From: JAVHYG01 sp040390025
Lineage (GTDB): Bacteria; Pseudomonadota; Gammaproteobacteria; Diplorickettsiales; Diplorickettsiaceae
Direction: 5' to 3'
DNA length: 64,000 bases
Assembly: GCA_040390025.1 (NCBI GenBank)
Contig: JAZJZD010000006.1
Location: forward strand, 94,213 to 158,212
Position 1 is the stretch's first letter. Each line of letters begins with the position of its first letter. The notes beneath the pieces were generated by a model. That model was not told the origin of the DNA, did not search any database, and was given only the letters and a program-made list of their open reading frames with translations. The position numbers and the translations under genes are program-made. This document shows, in pieces, positions 17,825 to 26,436 of the stretch.

Positions 17825-19192
17825 GTGCAATTAACTCCTTTAACGGCGATATCTCCTATCGATGGGCGCTATTTTGGTAAAACAGCCGAATTACGCCCAA
17901 TATTTAGCGAATATGGTTTATTTCGTTTTAGGGTTTTAGTTGAGATTCACTGGCTAAAAACCCTTGCAGACGAACCTCAGGTTAAGGAGATTGAACCTTT
18001 TTCAAATAAAACACGCCAAGAACTTGACGCGCTTATTAAAAAGTTTGATTACGACGATGCCCAACGAATTAAAGATTTAGAAGCTACAACAAACCATGAT
18101 ATCAAAGCTATTGAATATTTTTTAAAAGAGAAAATAAAAAAAAATCCTGAACTAAAAAAAAGTTCTGAATTTATTCATTTCGCTTGCACCTCAGATGATA
18201 TTAATAATCTAGCCTATGCGTTAATGCTTAAAGAAGCGCGTGAAAAATGCCTATTACCATCTATTCAACAACTCGTAGAAAAATTAAAAAATTTAGCTAA
18301 AGAACATGCAAGCCATGCTATGCTTGCTCGGACACATGGACAAGCCGCTGTACCCACCACTGTGGGCAAAGAATTAGCCAATTTTGCTTATCGCTTAATG
18401 CGGCAGAAAGAACAATTTGCTCATTTAAAAATATTAGGAAAATTTAATGGTGCTGTGGGCAACTACAATGTACATTGTATTGCCTACCCAAACATCGAAT
18501 GGTGCAAAATTTCAAAAAAATTCGTGGAAGAACTTGGATTAGCTTGGAATCCTTACTCCACGCAAATCGAACCACATGATTACATTGCAGAATACTGCGA
18601 TGCACTAAAACGAATAAATACGATCTTAATTAACCTATCTGCCGATATGTGGGGATATATTTCATTGGGTTATTTTAAGCAAAAATTGAAAGCGCAAGAA
18701 ACTGGCTCATCAACCATGCCCCATAAAATAAACCCAATCGATTTTGAAAATGCGGAAGGCAATCTTAGTTTAGCTAATAGTTTATATGAGCATTTTTCCA
18801 GGACCTTACCTAATTCGCGTTGGCAAAGAGATTTAAGAGATTCTACGCTGTTACGTAATTTAGGCGTTGCATTTGCACATAGTTTAATTGCCTATAAAAG
18901 TTTATTGACCGGCTTAGAAAAAATTATCCTTGATGAAGTTAAATTAGCCGAAGATCTCAACCAACATTGGGAAATACTGGCAGAGGCTATTCAAACTGTC
19001 TTAAGAAAATATGGCGCTGAAATGCCCTATGAAAAACTAAAAATGCTCACGCGAGGGAAAAAATTGGATAAAGAAGCATTACACCAGTTTATTCATAAAC
19101 TGGAGCTGCCTGAAGAAGCTAAACAACAATTATTTAGGCTAGCCCCAACTAACTATTTAGGTTATGCAGAAAAACTAGCAAAAGAAATTTAA
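17825..19192 (+). CDS. purB: Adenylosuccinate lyase
   Basis: A 455-residue fumarase/aspartase-superfamily enzyme acting twice in purine synthesis (SAICAR to AICAR and adenylosuccinate to AMP). It starts with GTG and continues LTPLTAISPIDGRY, typical of gammaproteobacterial PurB. The superfamily signature is SSTMPHKINPIDFENAEG near residues 294-311, and ARTHGQAAVPTTVGKE carries the catalytic His region (about 168-183). It stands alone between hpf and a peptidase gene, with a weak GAGGA ribosome site. Confidence 0.95.
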   Translation: MQLTPLTAISPIDGRYFGKTAELRPIFSEYGLFRFRVLVEIHWLKTLADEPQVKEIEPFSNKTRQELDALIKKFDYDDAQRIKDLEATTNHDIKAIEYFLKEKIKKNPELKKSSEFIHFACTSDDINNLAYALMLKEAREKCLLPSIQQLVEKLKNLAKEHASHAMLARTHGQAAVPTTVGKELANFAYRLMRQKEQFAHLKILGKFNGAVGNYNVHCIAYPNIEWCKISKKFVEELGLAWNPYSTQIEPHDYIAEYCDALKRINTILINLSADMWGYISLGYFKQKLKAQETGSSTMPHKINPIDFENAEGNLSLANSLYEHFSRTLPNSRWQRDLRDSTLLRNLGVAFAHSLIAYKSLLTGLEKIILDEVKLAEDLNQHWEILAEAIQTVLRKYGAEMPYEKLKMLTRGKKLDKEALHQFIHKLELPEEAKQQLFRLAPTNYLGYAEKLAKEI

Positions 19193-19249
19193 GCCACTAA
19201 AAATTTATTTCTTTTAAGGTTAACAAATCAAGGCAAGGCAAGGAGCTTC

Positions 19250-20011
19250 GTGAAAATTAATTGTTCTAATAAGCTACTCGGTGCTTTCATCCACTGGCTC
19301 AATCAAGAAGTTGAACCTATTCAAAGATTTCCACTCAGCGATTTTAATAAACTTAAATATGAAATATATCCCTGTGATGTATTACTCATAGAAGGCCGTA
19401 AACGCATTAGTCAAATAATTAAACTCATTACTAAAACTTCATGGTCACATGCAGCACTTTATATCGGCCGTCTCTATGATATTGAAGATAAAAAAATGCA
19501 AAAAAAAGTGACTGAATTTTATCACGGCGATCTTAACGATCGACTTGTTATCGAAAGTCTCTTAGGGGAAGGCACGCTAATTTCGCCATTAACTCAATAT
19601 GCCGAAGAACACATACGAATTTGTCGGCCGAAAAATATTTCACACGAAGATGCACAAAAAGTTATTAACTACACAATAGCACACTTAGGTATAGAATATG
19701 ACTTTCGACAAATCTTTGATCTCGGTAGATTTTTGCTTCCTTGGCCACTATTACCCCGAAAATGGCACTCGACTTTATTTAACTATAAGCCAGGAAACAG
19801 TGTAAAAGAAAGTTGCTCTACATTACTAACGGAAGCATTCCAATCCGTTGATTTTCCAATAATGCCTAGAATAGTACGAGATGGCGGATCTGTAACACTG
19901 GAAAAAGGAAACCCTCGGTTATTTACACCTAAAGACTTTGATTACTCACCCTATTTTGAAATCATTAAATACCCTATGTCTCTATCAAAGCTCAAGCTAA
20001 ACAATTCATAG
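19250..20011 (+). CDS. YiiX/YebB-like permuted papain-fold hydrolase (C92-type)
   Basis: A 253-residue protein with the pattern of circularly permuted NlpC/P60-like enzymes: a His in TSWSHAALYIG (His67) precedes the Cys in VKESCSTLLTEAF (about Cys189). The segment YPCDVLLIEGRKRISQIIKLIT is typical of the family entry. These proteins are thiol hydrolases or acyltransferases of unknown substrate, possibly lipid or peptide. There is no signal peptide. The GTG start at 19250 follows AAGGAG. An RE1 copy starts 20 bp after the stop. Confidence 0.75.
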   Translation: MKINCSNKLLGAFIHWLNQEVEPIQRFPLSDFNKLKYEIYPCDVLLIEGRKRISQIIKLITKTSWSHAALYIGRLYDIEDKKMQKKVTEFYHGDLNDRLVIESLLGEGTLISPLTQYAEEHIRICRPKNISHEDAQKVINYTIAHLGIEYDFRQIFDLGRFLLPWPLLPRKWHSTLFNYKPGNSVKESCSTLLTEAFQSVDFPIMPRIVRDGGSVTLEKGNPRLFTPKDFDYSPYFEIIKYPMSLSKLKLNNS

Positions 20012-20030
20012 CAAACTAGCTAAAAATCTA

Positions 20031-20260
20031 TATACCGCCCGTACCTGAAGCTGAGAATCTTTTAAATTCATGGCGAGCGGTATACCCGATCACATGACAA
20101 GCAAAAGCAAAGCTTTCGCACCGTCATTCAAGGGGAGAAATCACGATTTCTCCCCTTGAAAATCCCCATCGCGAGAGGAAGCACCCCGCACCTATCTTTC
20201 AAGCTAAGTGATTGAAAATTCACTTTAGCGCCCAGATAGGTGCGGGGTGCAATGGGTATA
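20031..20260 (+). repeat. RE1 dispersed repeat, full-length reference copy
   Basis: A 230-bp element bounded by TATACC and GGTATA. It holds four stem modules: TATACCGCCCG/CGAGCGGTATA, ATGAC/GTCAT around AGCAAAGCTTTCGC, a 14-bp perfect stem CAAGGGGAGAAATC/GATTTCTCCCCTTG, and a 17-bp perfect stem GCACCCCGCACCTATCT/AGATAGGTGCGGGGTGC. It encodes no protein, so it must be mobilised or maintained by something else. It separates convergent genes: the C92-type peptidase and clpB. Confidence 0.9.
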
Positions 20261-20287
20261 GATTACTAAATTTTGTGTTAATAAAAA

Positions 20288-22894
20288 TTAGTTCGATTTT
20301 TTATTTTTTTTCTTAGTTTTACTGATTATAACCATTTCGTTTTTTGCATAATCTACTTCTACTGTATCACCTGCAACAAATTTTCCTTCAAGTAGCTTAC
20401 GTGCAATTGGAGTCTCTAATTCTTGTTGGATAGCACGTTTTAATGGTCTTGCGCCGTAAACGGGATCGTAACCCACAGCTGCAATATGATCGATAGCAGT
20501 TTCGCTGACTTCTAACTGAAAATCACGTTCGTGCAAGCGCTGTTCTAAGCGTTTTATTTGAAGAGATGCTATTTTATGAATCTGCTTTTCAGTAAGCGCA
20601 TGGAATACAACGACTTCATCTACACGGTTAATAAATTCAGGACGAAAATGTTGTGAAATTATTTCCATGACGGTTGTTTTTAAAGTGGCATAATCTGCTT
20701 TAGATGCTAATTCTTGTATCACTTGTGATCCAAGATTAGATGTCATCACTACCACCGTATTACGAAAATCCACAGTGCGTCCATGTCCATCTGTTAAACG
20801 ACCATCTTCTAACACTTGAAGTAAAATATTAAAAACATCAGCATGTGCTTTCTCAATTTCATCCAATAAAACCACCGAATAAGGTTTACGGCGAACTGCC
20901 TCTGTCAAATAACCGCCTTCTTCATAACCAACATACCCAGGAGGTGCGCCAATTAAACGTGCAACAGAATGTTTTTCCATAAATTCAGACATATCTAGAC
21001 GCACCATCGCTTCATCTGAGTCAAATAAAAATCCGGCTAAAGCCTTACAAACTTCTGTTTTACCTACACCTGTAGGACCTGAAAAAATAAACGAGCCAAT
21101 TGGTCGATTTGGATCTGATAATCCTGCGCGGGAGCGAAGAATCGCGTTAGAAACAACTTTAATTGCTTCATCTTGCCCAATCACGCGTTTATGCAATGCT
21201 TCTTCCATATGCAATAACTTTTCACGTTCGCCTTCCAACATTTTTGCTACGGGAATACCTGTCCAATTAGAAACGATTTCTGCAATTTCCTTTTCGGTCA
21301 CTTTATTGCGCACCAAATGCGTTTCTTTCCTTTCCATTTTATGCACTTCTTGTAGTTGTTTTTCTAATGCAGGAATTTTGCCATATTGTAACTCTGACAT
21401 TTTATTAAGATCGCCTAAGCGACGAGCTTTTTCTAATTCAAATTGTGCTTTCTCAAGGTCGCTTTTTATTTTCTGTTCGCCTTGTAACGTAGCTTTTTCT
21501 GCTTTCCATACTTCATTCAAATCGGCATATTTTTTTTCTAGATCAATAATTTCTTTTTCTAAATTCTGTAATCGCGTTTTAGAAGCAGCATCGGTTTCTT
21601 TTCTAAGTGCTTCGCGCTCAATCTTTAATTGAATTAAACGTCTATGTAAACGATCCAACGCCTCTGGTTTGGAATCGATTTCAATACGAATACGACTTGC
21701 TGCTTCATCGATAAGATCAATTGCTTTATCTGGCAAATTTCTGTCTGAAATATAACGATGTGATAAGGTAGCTGCTGCTAAAATAGCCGAATCGGTTATT
21801 TCCACGCCATGGTGAATTTCATAGCGCTGTTTTAGACCGCGCAATATTGCAATGGTGTCCTCGACATTAGGTTCATCAACTAAAATCTTTTGGAATCGAC
21901 GTTCTAAGGCGGCATCTTTTTCAATATAGTTGCGATACTCATTTAAAGTAGTTGCCCCTATACAATGCAGCTGGCCTCTCGCTAAAGCCGGTTTCAACAT
22001 ATTCCCAGCATCCATCGCACCTTCTGCTTTTCCAGCGCCAACCATCGTATGCAGTTCATCAATAAACAAAATAACTTGTCCTTCTTGTTTGGCAAGCTCA
22101 CTCAGTACTGCTTTTAACCGCTCTTCAAACTCACCACGATATTTCGCACCGGCAATTAATGCGCCCATATCAAGTGCTAATAAACGTTTGTTTTTTAAAC
22201 CTTCAGGTACTTCATGGTTAATAATACGTTGCGCTAATCCTTCCACTACGGCTGTCTTACCTACGCCCGGCTCACCAATAAGCACGGGGTTATTTTTAGT
22301 GCGTCTTTGTAAAACTTGTATTGTTCGGCGAATGACGTCATCACGCCCTATCACTGGATCGAGTTTACCTTGTGCTGCCTGGGCTGTTAAATCGATGCTA
22401 TATTTTTCTAGTGCACCACGCCGGCCTTCGGCTTCTGGATCACTTACGCTTTCCCCACCCCGAATATCTTTAATTGCTTCTTCAATAGCTACCTTTGTTG
22501 CGCCCGCTTTCCGCAATAAATCGCCAAGTACACTTTTGTCATCTACGACAGCTAATACAAATAACTCGCTAGATAGGTATTCATCTTTGCGTTGTTGGGC
22601 TAGTTTATCTGTCACATTGAATAAACGCGTTAGATCGTTTGAAGGATAGATTTCACCTGGCTTTGCCGCCTGAACGGTGGGTAAACGATCAATAGCATCA
22701 TCTAAACTTTTAGTTAATTGGCTTAAATTAACATTCGCTTTAGTGAGTAACGGCCTTACCGTTCCATTTTCTTGGGATACAAGTGCCTTCATTAAATGAA
22801 TCGGCTCTATAAAAGCATTATCGCGACCCACAGCGAGTGATTGTGATTCTGCTAAAGCCGCCTGAAACTGACTCGTTAATTTATTAAGACTCAT
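20288..22894 (-). CDS. clpB: Disaggregase chaperone ClpB
   Basis: An 868-residue Hsp100 ATPase that extracts polypeptides from aggregates together with DnaK. It has an N-terminal double Clp-N domain (1-145), AAA-1 with Walker A GEPGVGKT (about 206-213), a coiled-coil M domain (about 410-530) and AAA-2 with GPTGVGKT (about 605-612) and arginine-rich C-terminal ARPLKRAIQ. The pore motif KYRGEFEERLK is visible at about 251. Its length matches E. coli ClpB (857). Shine-Dalgarno AAGAGG precedes the ATG. The upstream promoter looks sigma-70-like; I saw no convincing sigma-32 box. Confidence 0.97.
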   Translation of the reverse strand: MSLNKLTSQFQAALAESQSLAVGRDNAFIEPIHLMKALVSQENGTVRPLLTKANVNLSQLTKSLDDAIDRLPTVQAAKPGEIYPSNDLTRLFNVTDKLAQQRKDEYLSSELFVLAVVDDKSVLGDLLRKAGATKVAIEEAIKDIRGGESVSDPEAEGRRGALEKYSIDLTAQAAQGKLDPVIGRDDVIRRTIQVLQRRTKNNPVLIGEPGVGKTAVVEGLAQRIINHEVPEGLKNKRLLALDMGALIAGAKYRGEFEERLKAVLSELAKQEGQVILFIDELHTMVGAGKAEGAMDAGNMLKPALARGQLHCIGATTLNEYRNYIEKDAALERRFQKILVDEPNVEDTIAILRGLKQRYEIHHGVEITDSAILAAATLSHRYISDRNLPDKAIDLIDEAASRIRIEIDSKPEALDRLHRRLIQLKIEREALRKETDAASKTRLQNLEKEIIDLEKKYADLNEVWKAEKATLQGEQKIKSDLEKAQFELEKARRLGDLNKMSELQYGKIPALEKQLQEVHKMERKETHLVRNKVTEKEIAEIVSNWTGIPVAKMLEGEREKLLHMEEALHKRVIGQDEAIKVVSNAILRSRAGLSDPNRPIGSFIFSGPTGVGKTEVCKALAGFLFDSDEAMVRLDMSEFMEKHSVARLIGAPPGYVGYEEGGYLTEAVRRKPYSVVLLDEIEKAHADVFNILLQVLEDGRLTDGHGRTVDFRNTVVVMTSNLGSQVIQELASKADYATLKTTVMEIISQHFRPEFINRVDEVVVFHALTEKQIHKIASLQIKRLEQRLHERDFQLEVSETAIDHIAAVGYDPVYGARPLKRAIQQELETPIARKLLEGKFVAGDTVEVDYAKNEMVIISKTKKKNKKSN

Positions 22895-22927
22895 AATATC
22901 CTCTTACTATAATCGTGCTATTAATTT

Positions 22928-22957
22928 GTTATACTCAGATATAATAGTTTAGTTCAA
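22928..22957 (-). promoter_or_regulatory. Candidate sigma-70 promoter of clpB
   Basis: On the minus strand TTGAAC (22957-22952) and TATAAC (22933-22928) are separated by 18 bases, about 35 bases before the clpB start. It lies in a 558-bp stretch (22895-23452) that otherwise holds only a lipoprotein-like remnant and AT-rich DNA. Confidence 0.45.
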
Positions 22958-23076
22958 TTATCAAAAATCAAGCATTTTTATAAATTTTTACGATAATTAG
23001 AGTTATTACTAAACGTTTAGAATTTAATAAGCTGGTAATTATTTAACCAAATTACGTGCTACTAAAATCAATCGGT

Positions 23077-23304
23077 TTACATTTTCTTTGTAATTGCCAA
23101 GTTACACAGCGCACACCGCCACCCATTTTTTACAAACCGCTTAAGTTGGAATACGCATAGTTGCCTTATAGAGGTATCGGCTTTTACAACTGCAAAAAAT
23201 TTACCGTCATTTTTCATACCAACATCTGGCATGTAAATTTTGCGAGAATTTATACTGCATTGTATTAACGTTAAAACTATAAGTGAAAGAAAAAGTAGCT
23301 TAAT
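23077..23304 (-). pseudogene. Remnant of a small lipoprotein-like gene
   Basis: An open frame of about 75 codons without a usable start codon (it opens at ATT) in the clpB-sppA gap. It reads as a hydrophobic signal ending in a lipobox-like LTLIQC, followed by MPDVGMKNDGKFFAVVKAD and a Cys-rich end (GWRCALCNLAITKKM). The signal and mature-like region suggest a real but decayed secreted lipoprotein. A rare-start functional gene is the alternative. Confidence 0.4.
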
Positions 23305-23452
23305 TAGATAAAAATAAACTTAATTAAAATATTACTCGCAACAAATAAAGAGGTAAACTAGACTATTATTGTTTTACAATAGACTAAAGCTATTTACAAT
23401 TGAATTTATAAGTTTGTAAATTTAATCACTAATCTTTCGCGATGGGAATCAT

Positions 23453-24412
23453 ATGGCAGAAGAACTATCACACAACTCTCAATGGGAACGTGAAACGTTA
23501 GAAACGTTATTTCTCAATACACTTAAAGAACAGCGTGCTAAACGCCGTTGGAGTATTTTTTTTAAACTCTTATTTTTTGTTCTATTAATTGGTTTTTTAA
23601 TAATTTTATGGCCAAACTCTGCTAATTTACCGAATTCTAACAAAACCAAAGCGCATATTGGCCTTATCGACATTCGTGGAATTATCGACGGCAGCGCCCC
23701 TGCTAATGCAGATAACATCATAGAAGGTCTGCAAAATGCTTTTGATGATAAAACTACCCAAGCGGTTATCTTGCGAATTAATAGCCCAGGCGGAAGCCCC
23801 GTCCAAGCCTCTCAAATATATCGAGAAATTCGTTATTTGCAAACCAAACATCCAAGCATTAAAACCTATGCTATATGTGATGATTTGTGTGCATCTGCAG
23901 CCTACTACATCGCTTCCGCAAGCGATGCTATCTATGCTAATCCAGCGAGTCTAGTAGGCTCAATAGGCGTTTTAATGGATGGTTTCGGATTTGTCGAGAC
24001 AATGAAAAAATTAGGCATTGAGCGCCGCTTAATAACTGCAGGGGCCCATAAAGGTTTTTTAGATCCTTTTTCCCCAGAAAAACCAGATGAAAAACAAATT
24101 GCGGAAAACTTAATAGAAGGTGTTCATCAACAATTTATTAATGCCGTTAAAGAAGGTCGCGGCAGTCGCTTAAAAGAAAATTCAGAGCTTTTCTCTGGCT
24201 TAGCATGGTCCGGTCAAGAAGCCTTGCCTTTAGGGCTTATTGATGGATTTGGCGACTTGGCTTCGCTTTCCCGCGATCTAATTAAGAATAAAAACATCGT
24301 AGATTACACAGTAAAACCCGGCTTATTACAACAGCTCTCGGATCGCATCGGCGCTTCATTTGCTGAAAAAATTAGTACGGAATTAGGTATAACGCCGCAT
24401 GGATTCCAATAA
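23453..24412 (+). CDS. sppA: Signal peptide peptidase SppA-like (S49 family)
   Basis: A 319-residue inner-membrane serine protease, the short single-domain form. A membrane anchor spans about residues 37-55 (FFKLLFFVLLIGFLIIL). The catalytic serine is likely Ser148 in LCASAAYYIA and the general-base lysine Lys200 in AGAHKGFLDPF, the arrangement of Bacillus-type SppA. RINSPGGS at about 111-118 forms the oxyanion region. It degrades residual signal peptides or membrane proteins. The last 14 bases overlap the pilin gene. Confidence 0.88.
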   Translation: MAEELSHNSQWERETLETLFLNTLKEQRAKRRWSIFFKLLFFVLLIGFLIILWPNSANLPNSNKTKAHIGLIDIRGIIDGSAPANADNIIEGLQNAFDDKTTQAVILRINSPGGSPVQASQIYREIRYLQTKHPSIKTYAICDDLCASAAYYIASASDAIYANPASLVGSIGVLMDGFGFVETMKKLGIERRLITAGAHKGFLDPFSPEKPDEKQIAENLIEGVHQQFINAVKEGRGSRLKENSELFSGLAWSGQEALPLGLIDGFGDLASLSRDLIKNKNIVDYTVKPGLLQQLSDRIGASFAEKISTELGITPHGFQ

Positions 24413-24821
24413 AATAACTATTTACTTAACGCCTTTTAAAAAAAATGAATATGGATTTAGTTTATTTGAATTACTCATTGTATTAACTATTATGGGTATT
24501 TTAGCGACGATAGCTTATCCGATTTACACACAGGCGTTGATCAAAACCCGCCGTACCGAAGCTAAAGTCGCATTAATAAATCTTGCGAATCGCATGGAAA
24601 TTTATTATTTAGAAAATAATAATAGCTATGCCAATGCAAATTTAGCCAGTCTGGGTATAAATCCTAAAACAGCTAAAGGCTTTTACAAATTATCGATAAC
24701 TAGCACAAATAACTCCTATCAACTTTCTGCGACTGCCACCTTCAAGGATCCAAATTGTTATCGTTTAAGACTTAATGAACTGGGGGAGAGAAGTTCTAAT
24801 CCAAGTGGAGATGCTTGGTAA
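24399..24821 (+). CDS. Type IV pilin-like protein (PilE family)
   Basis: A 140-residue prepilin. The leader ends in YG before FSLFELLIVLTIMGILATIAYPIY, with the prepilin-peptidase site Gly-Phe (about residues 19-20) and Glu5 of the mature chain. The rest fits PilE-type minor pilins, but only one Cys remains (NCYRL, about residue 120); the usual second Cys near the C-terminus is replaced in SGDAW. Whether it is assembled is uncertain, as no other pilus gene is in the window. The start lies inside sppA and the end overlaps the convergent orphan gene by 64 bases. Confidence 0.82.
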   Translation: MDSNKITIYLTPFKKNEYGFSLFELLIVLTIMGILATIAYPIYTQALIKTRRTEAKVALINLANRMEIYYLENNNSYANANLASLGINPKTAKGFYKLSITSTNNSYQLSATATFKDPNCYRLRLNELGERSSNPSGDAW

Positions 24822-25468
24822 TGTATTGTCTTGAAAAATGCAGAAAAAAATACTTCTTTTTTGGGACGCAAGTGAACTAATAATTTATACATTTTATATT
24901 CGGGCGAGTCAGTTCTTTCTGATCCATTTTTTTGCGTTGGCTTTATTTTATTTATAGCTCTTATGATTTCCTTACCTGTGCCATTAGCTAGTGCTTTTTT
25001 GAAGTCAAGAACCTTTTCCATTAAAAGCTGAACCGACTCATACAGACCCTGCTCGTTTAAAGCCCTATGCTTTACTGCTTTCTCGGCCACTTCATTATAA
25101 TTTTCATTTGTTGTGCCATAAAGAGAATAGATCTGCGTAACAAGATAACCTTTTGCCAATAAATCTAATATTTTGCTTTCTAATATATTCTTAGATCTTC
25201 GCATCAACTCATCAGGTATAGGTTTTTTACTAACATCAAAACCCTCGAAAGTAAATTTTATTTTTTCTTTAAGTTCTAAGACCTTTTCAAGCACTTCAGA
25301 TGTTAAAGCGGCTCTTTTTTCTTCCGTACAAGTATCAATAGTTTTTTGTTTGTTTTTTAAATCAGAAAATTTAACTTCTCCGAGAAGTTCCGTTAGGATA
25401 TTAGAAACAAAGTGATCTACTGTAAAATCCACTTGATCAGGATTAAAATTAAATATCTCTTTTTTCAA
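24758..25468 (-). CDS. Orphan protein, short paralogue of the gene at 26437-27297
   Basis: A 236-residue protein of no family I recognise. It aligns along its whole length with the protein encoded beyond aqpZ: FNFNPDQ...FVSNILTELL versus FNFNPEK...FVAKVLAQLF, FTFEGFDVSKKPIPDEL versus ITIEGFDIDVKPIPFEL, and MYKLLVHLRPKK versus MHELLCHLREKK. Predicted mostly helical and soluble. The start is a TTG only four codons after a stop, so about 85 N-terminal residues present in the paralogue are missing. The C-terminal 21 codons overlap the pilin gene. Possibly a lineage-specific effector; this is inference. Confidence 0.6.
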   Translation of the reverse strand: MKKEIFNFNPDQVDFTVDHFVSNILTELLGEVKFSDLKNKQKTIDTCTEEKRAALTSEVLEKVLELKEKIKFTFEGFDVSKKPIPDELMRRSKNILESKILDLLAKGYLVTQIYSLYGTTNENYNEVAEKAVKHRALNEQGLYESVQLLMEKVLDFKKALANGTGKEIIRAINKIKPTQKNGSERTDSPEYKMYKLLVHLRPKKEVFFSAFFKTIHYQASPLGLELLSPSSLSLKR

Positions 25469-25630
25469 CGTTTTCTTTTAGTATTATACTAGAGTAGCTT
25501 ATTTTATCACTTTTAAATTAAGAGTAACTTAAGAAATACCTTATAGTTTCTGTAATTTTTTCTGGCCAACTAAAACTGCCACGTACAAAATTTTATAACG
25601 CGCCCCCATAGACAAAAAAAAATTTTCTTC

Positions 25631-25639
25631 TGCTATAAT
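25631..25639 (+). promoter_or_regulatory. Extended -10 promoter of aqpZ
   Basis: TGC followed directly by consensus TATAAT (25634-25639), 38 bases before the aqpZ ATG. No good -35 is seen, as is usual for extended -10 promoters. Confidence 0.55.
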
Positions 25640-25676
25640 AACTTTGCTAAGGCTACCGTTATAGGGATATATTTTT

Positions 25677-26369
25677 ATGCTTAAAAAATTACTAGCAGAG
25701 GGTTTAGGAACTTTTTGGTTAGTATTGGGTGGCTGTGGTAGCGCTGTATTAGCCGCTAAATTCCATCTAGCAGGAATTGGCTTCTTAGGAGTTGCTTTTG
25801 CCTTCGGCCTAAGCCTACTAACAATGGCCTGCATCTTCTCTCCAATTTCTGGTTGCCACTTAAATCCAGCTGTATCTATTGGCCTTTGGGCTGCAGGCCA
25901 ATTTAACCTCAGAGATATACCTGCTTATATCATTGCACAAGTAGCAGGTGCTTTAATCGCCGCAGCAGTGTTATACCTCATTGCTAGTGGTCAGCAAGGG
26001 TTTGCCTTACAGAATGGTTTTGCAAGTAATGGCTATGGAATCCATTCTCCTGGTCAGTATAATTTATTCGCTTGTTTTATTTGTGAAGTCGTCATGACGG
26101 GCATGTTTTTAATCGTCATTGCTGGTACAACTAATCCACGTTTACCCAGTCATTTTGCACCCTTAGCCATCGGGCTTGCCTTAACTTTAATTCACTTAAT
26201 TAGTATTCCTGTTACTAATACTTCTGTTAATCCTGCTCGTAGTACAGGTCCAGCCCTGTTTGTAGGCGGCTGGGCAATACAACAACTCTGGTTGTTTTGG
26301 CTAGCGCCCATCCTAGGAGGATTACTAGGTGGAGGTCTATTTAAATATTTATGGGGCAATAAAAACTAA
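25677..26369 (+). CDS. aqpZ: Aquaporin Z
   Basis: A 230-residue MIP-family water channel with six membrane segments and the two half-helix motifs CHLNPAVS (about residue 63) and SVNPARS (about 184). The residue before the second NPA and the Arg after it match water-selective AqpZ rather than the glycerol facilitator. Its length equals E. coli AqpZ (231). A GGGA ribosome site and an extended -10 promoter precede it, so it is likely expressed on its own. Two paralogous orphan genes lie on either side, both on the other strand. Confidence 0.94.
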   Translation: MLKKLLAEGLGTFWLVLGGCGSAVLAAKFHLAGIGFLGVAFAFGLSLLTMACIFSPISGCHLNPAVSIGLWAAGQFNLRDIPAYIIAQVAGALIAAAVLYLIASGQQGFALQNGFASNGYGIHSPGQYNLFACFICEVVMTGMFLIVIAGTTNPRLPSHFAPLAIGLALTLIHLISIPVTNTSVNPARSTGPALFVGGWAIQQLWLFWLAPILGGLLGGGLFKYLWGNKN

Positions 26370-26436
26370 AAAAAAATTTTAAGTTATCTAAAACATCTAT
26401 TAAAAATATTTTTTGACGATTGTTTGTTTATTCGCT

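Noticed and set aside
21930..22649. 239-codon plus-strand frame antisense to clpB
   Set aside because: Low-complexity Ser/Pro/Ala translation typical of the reverse of a conserved gene; clpB on the other strand is certain.
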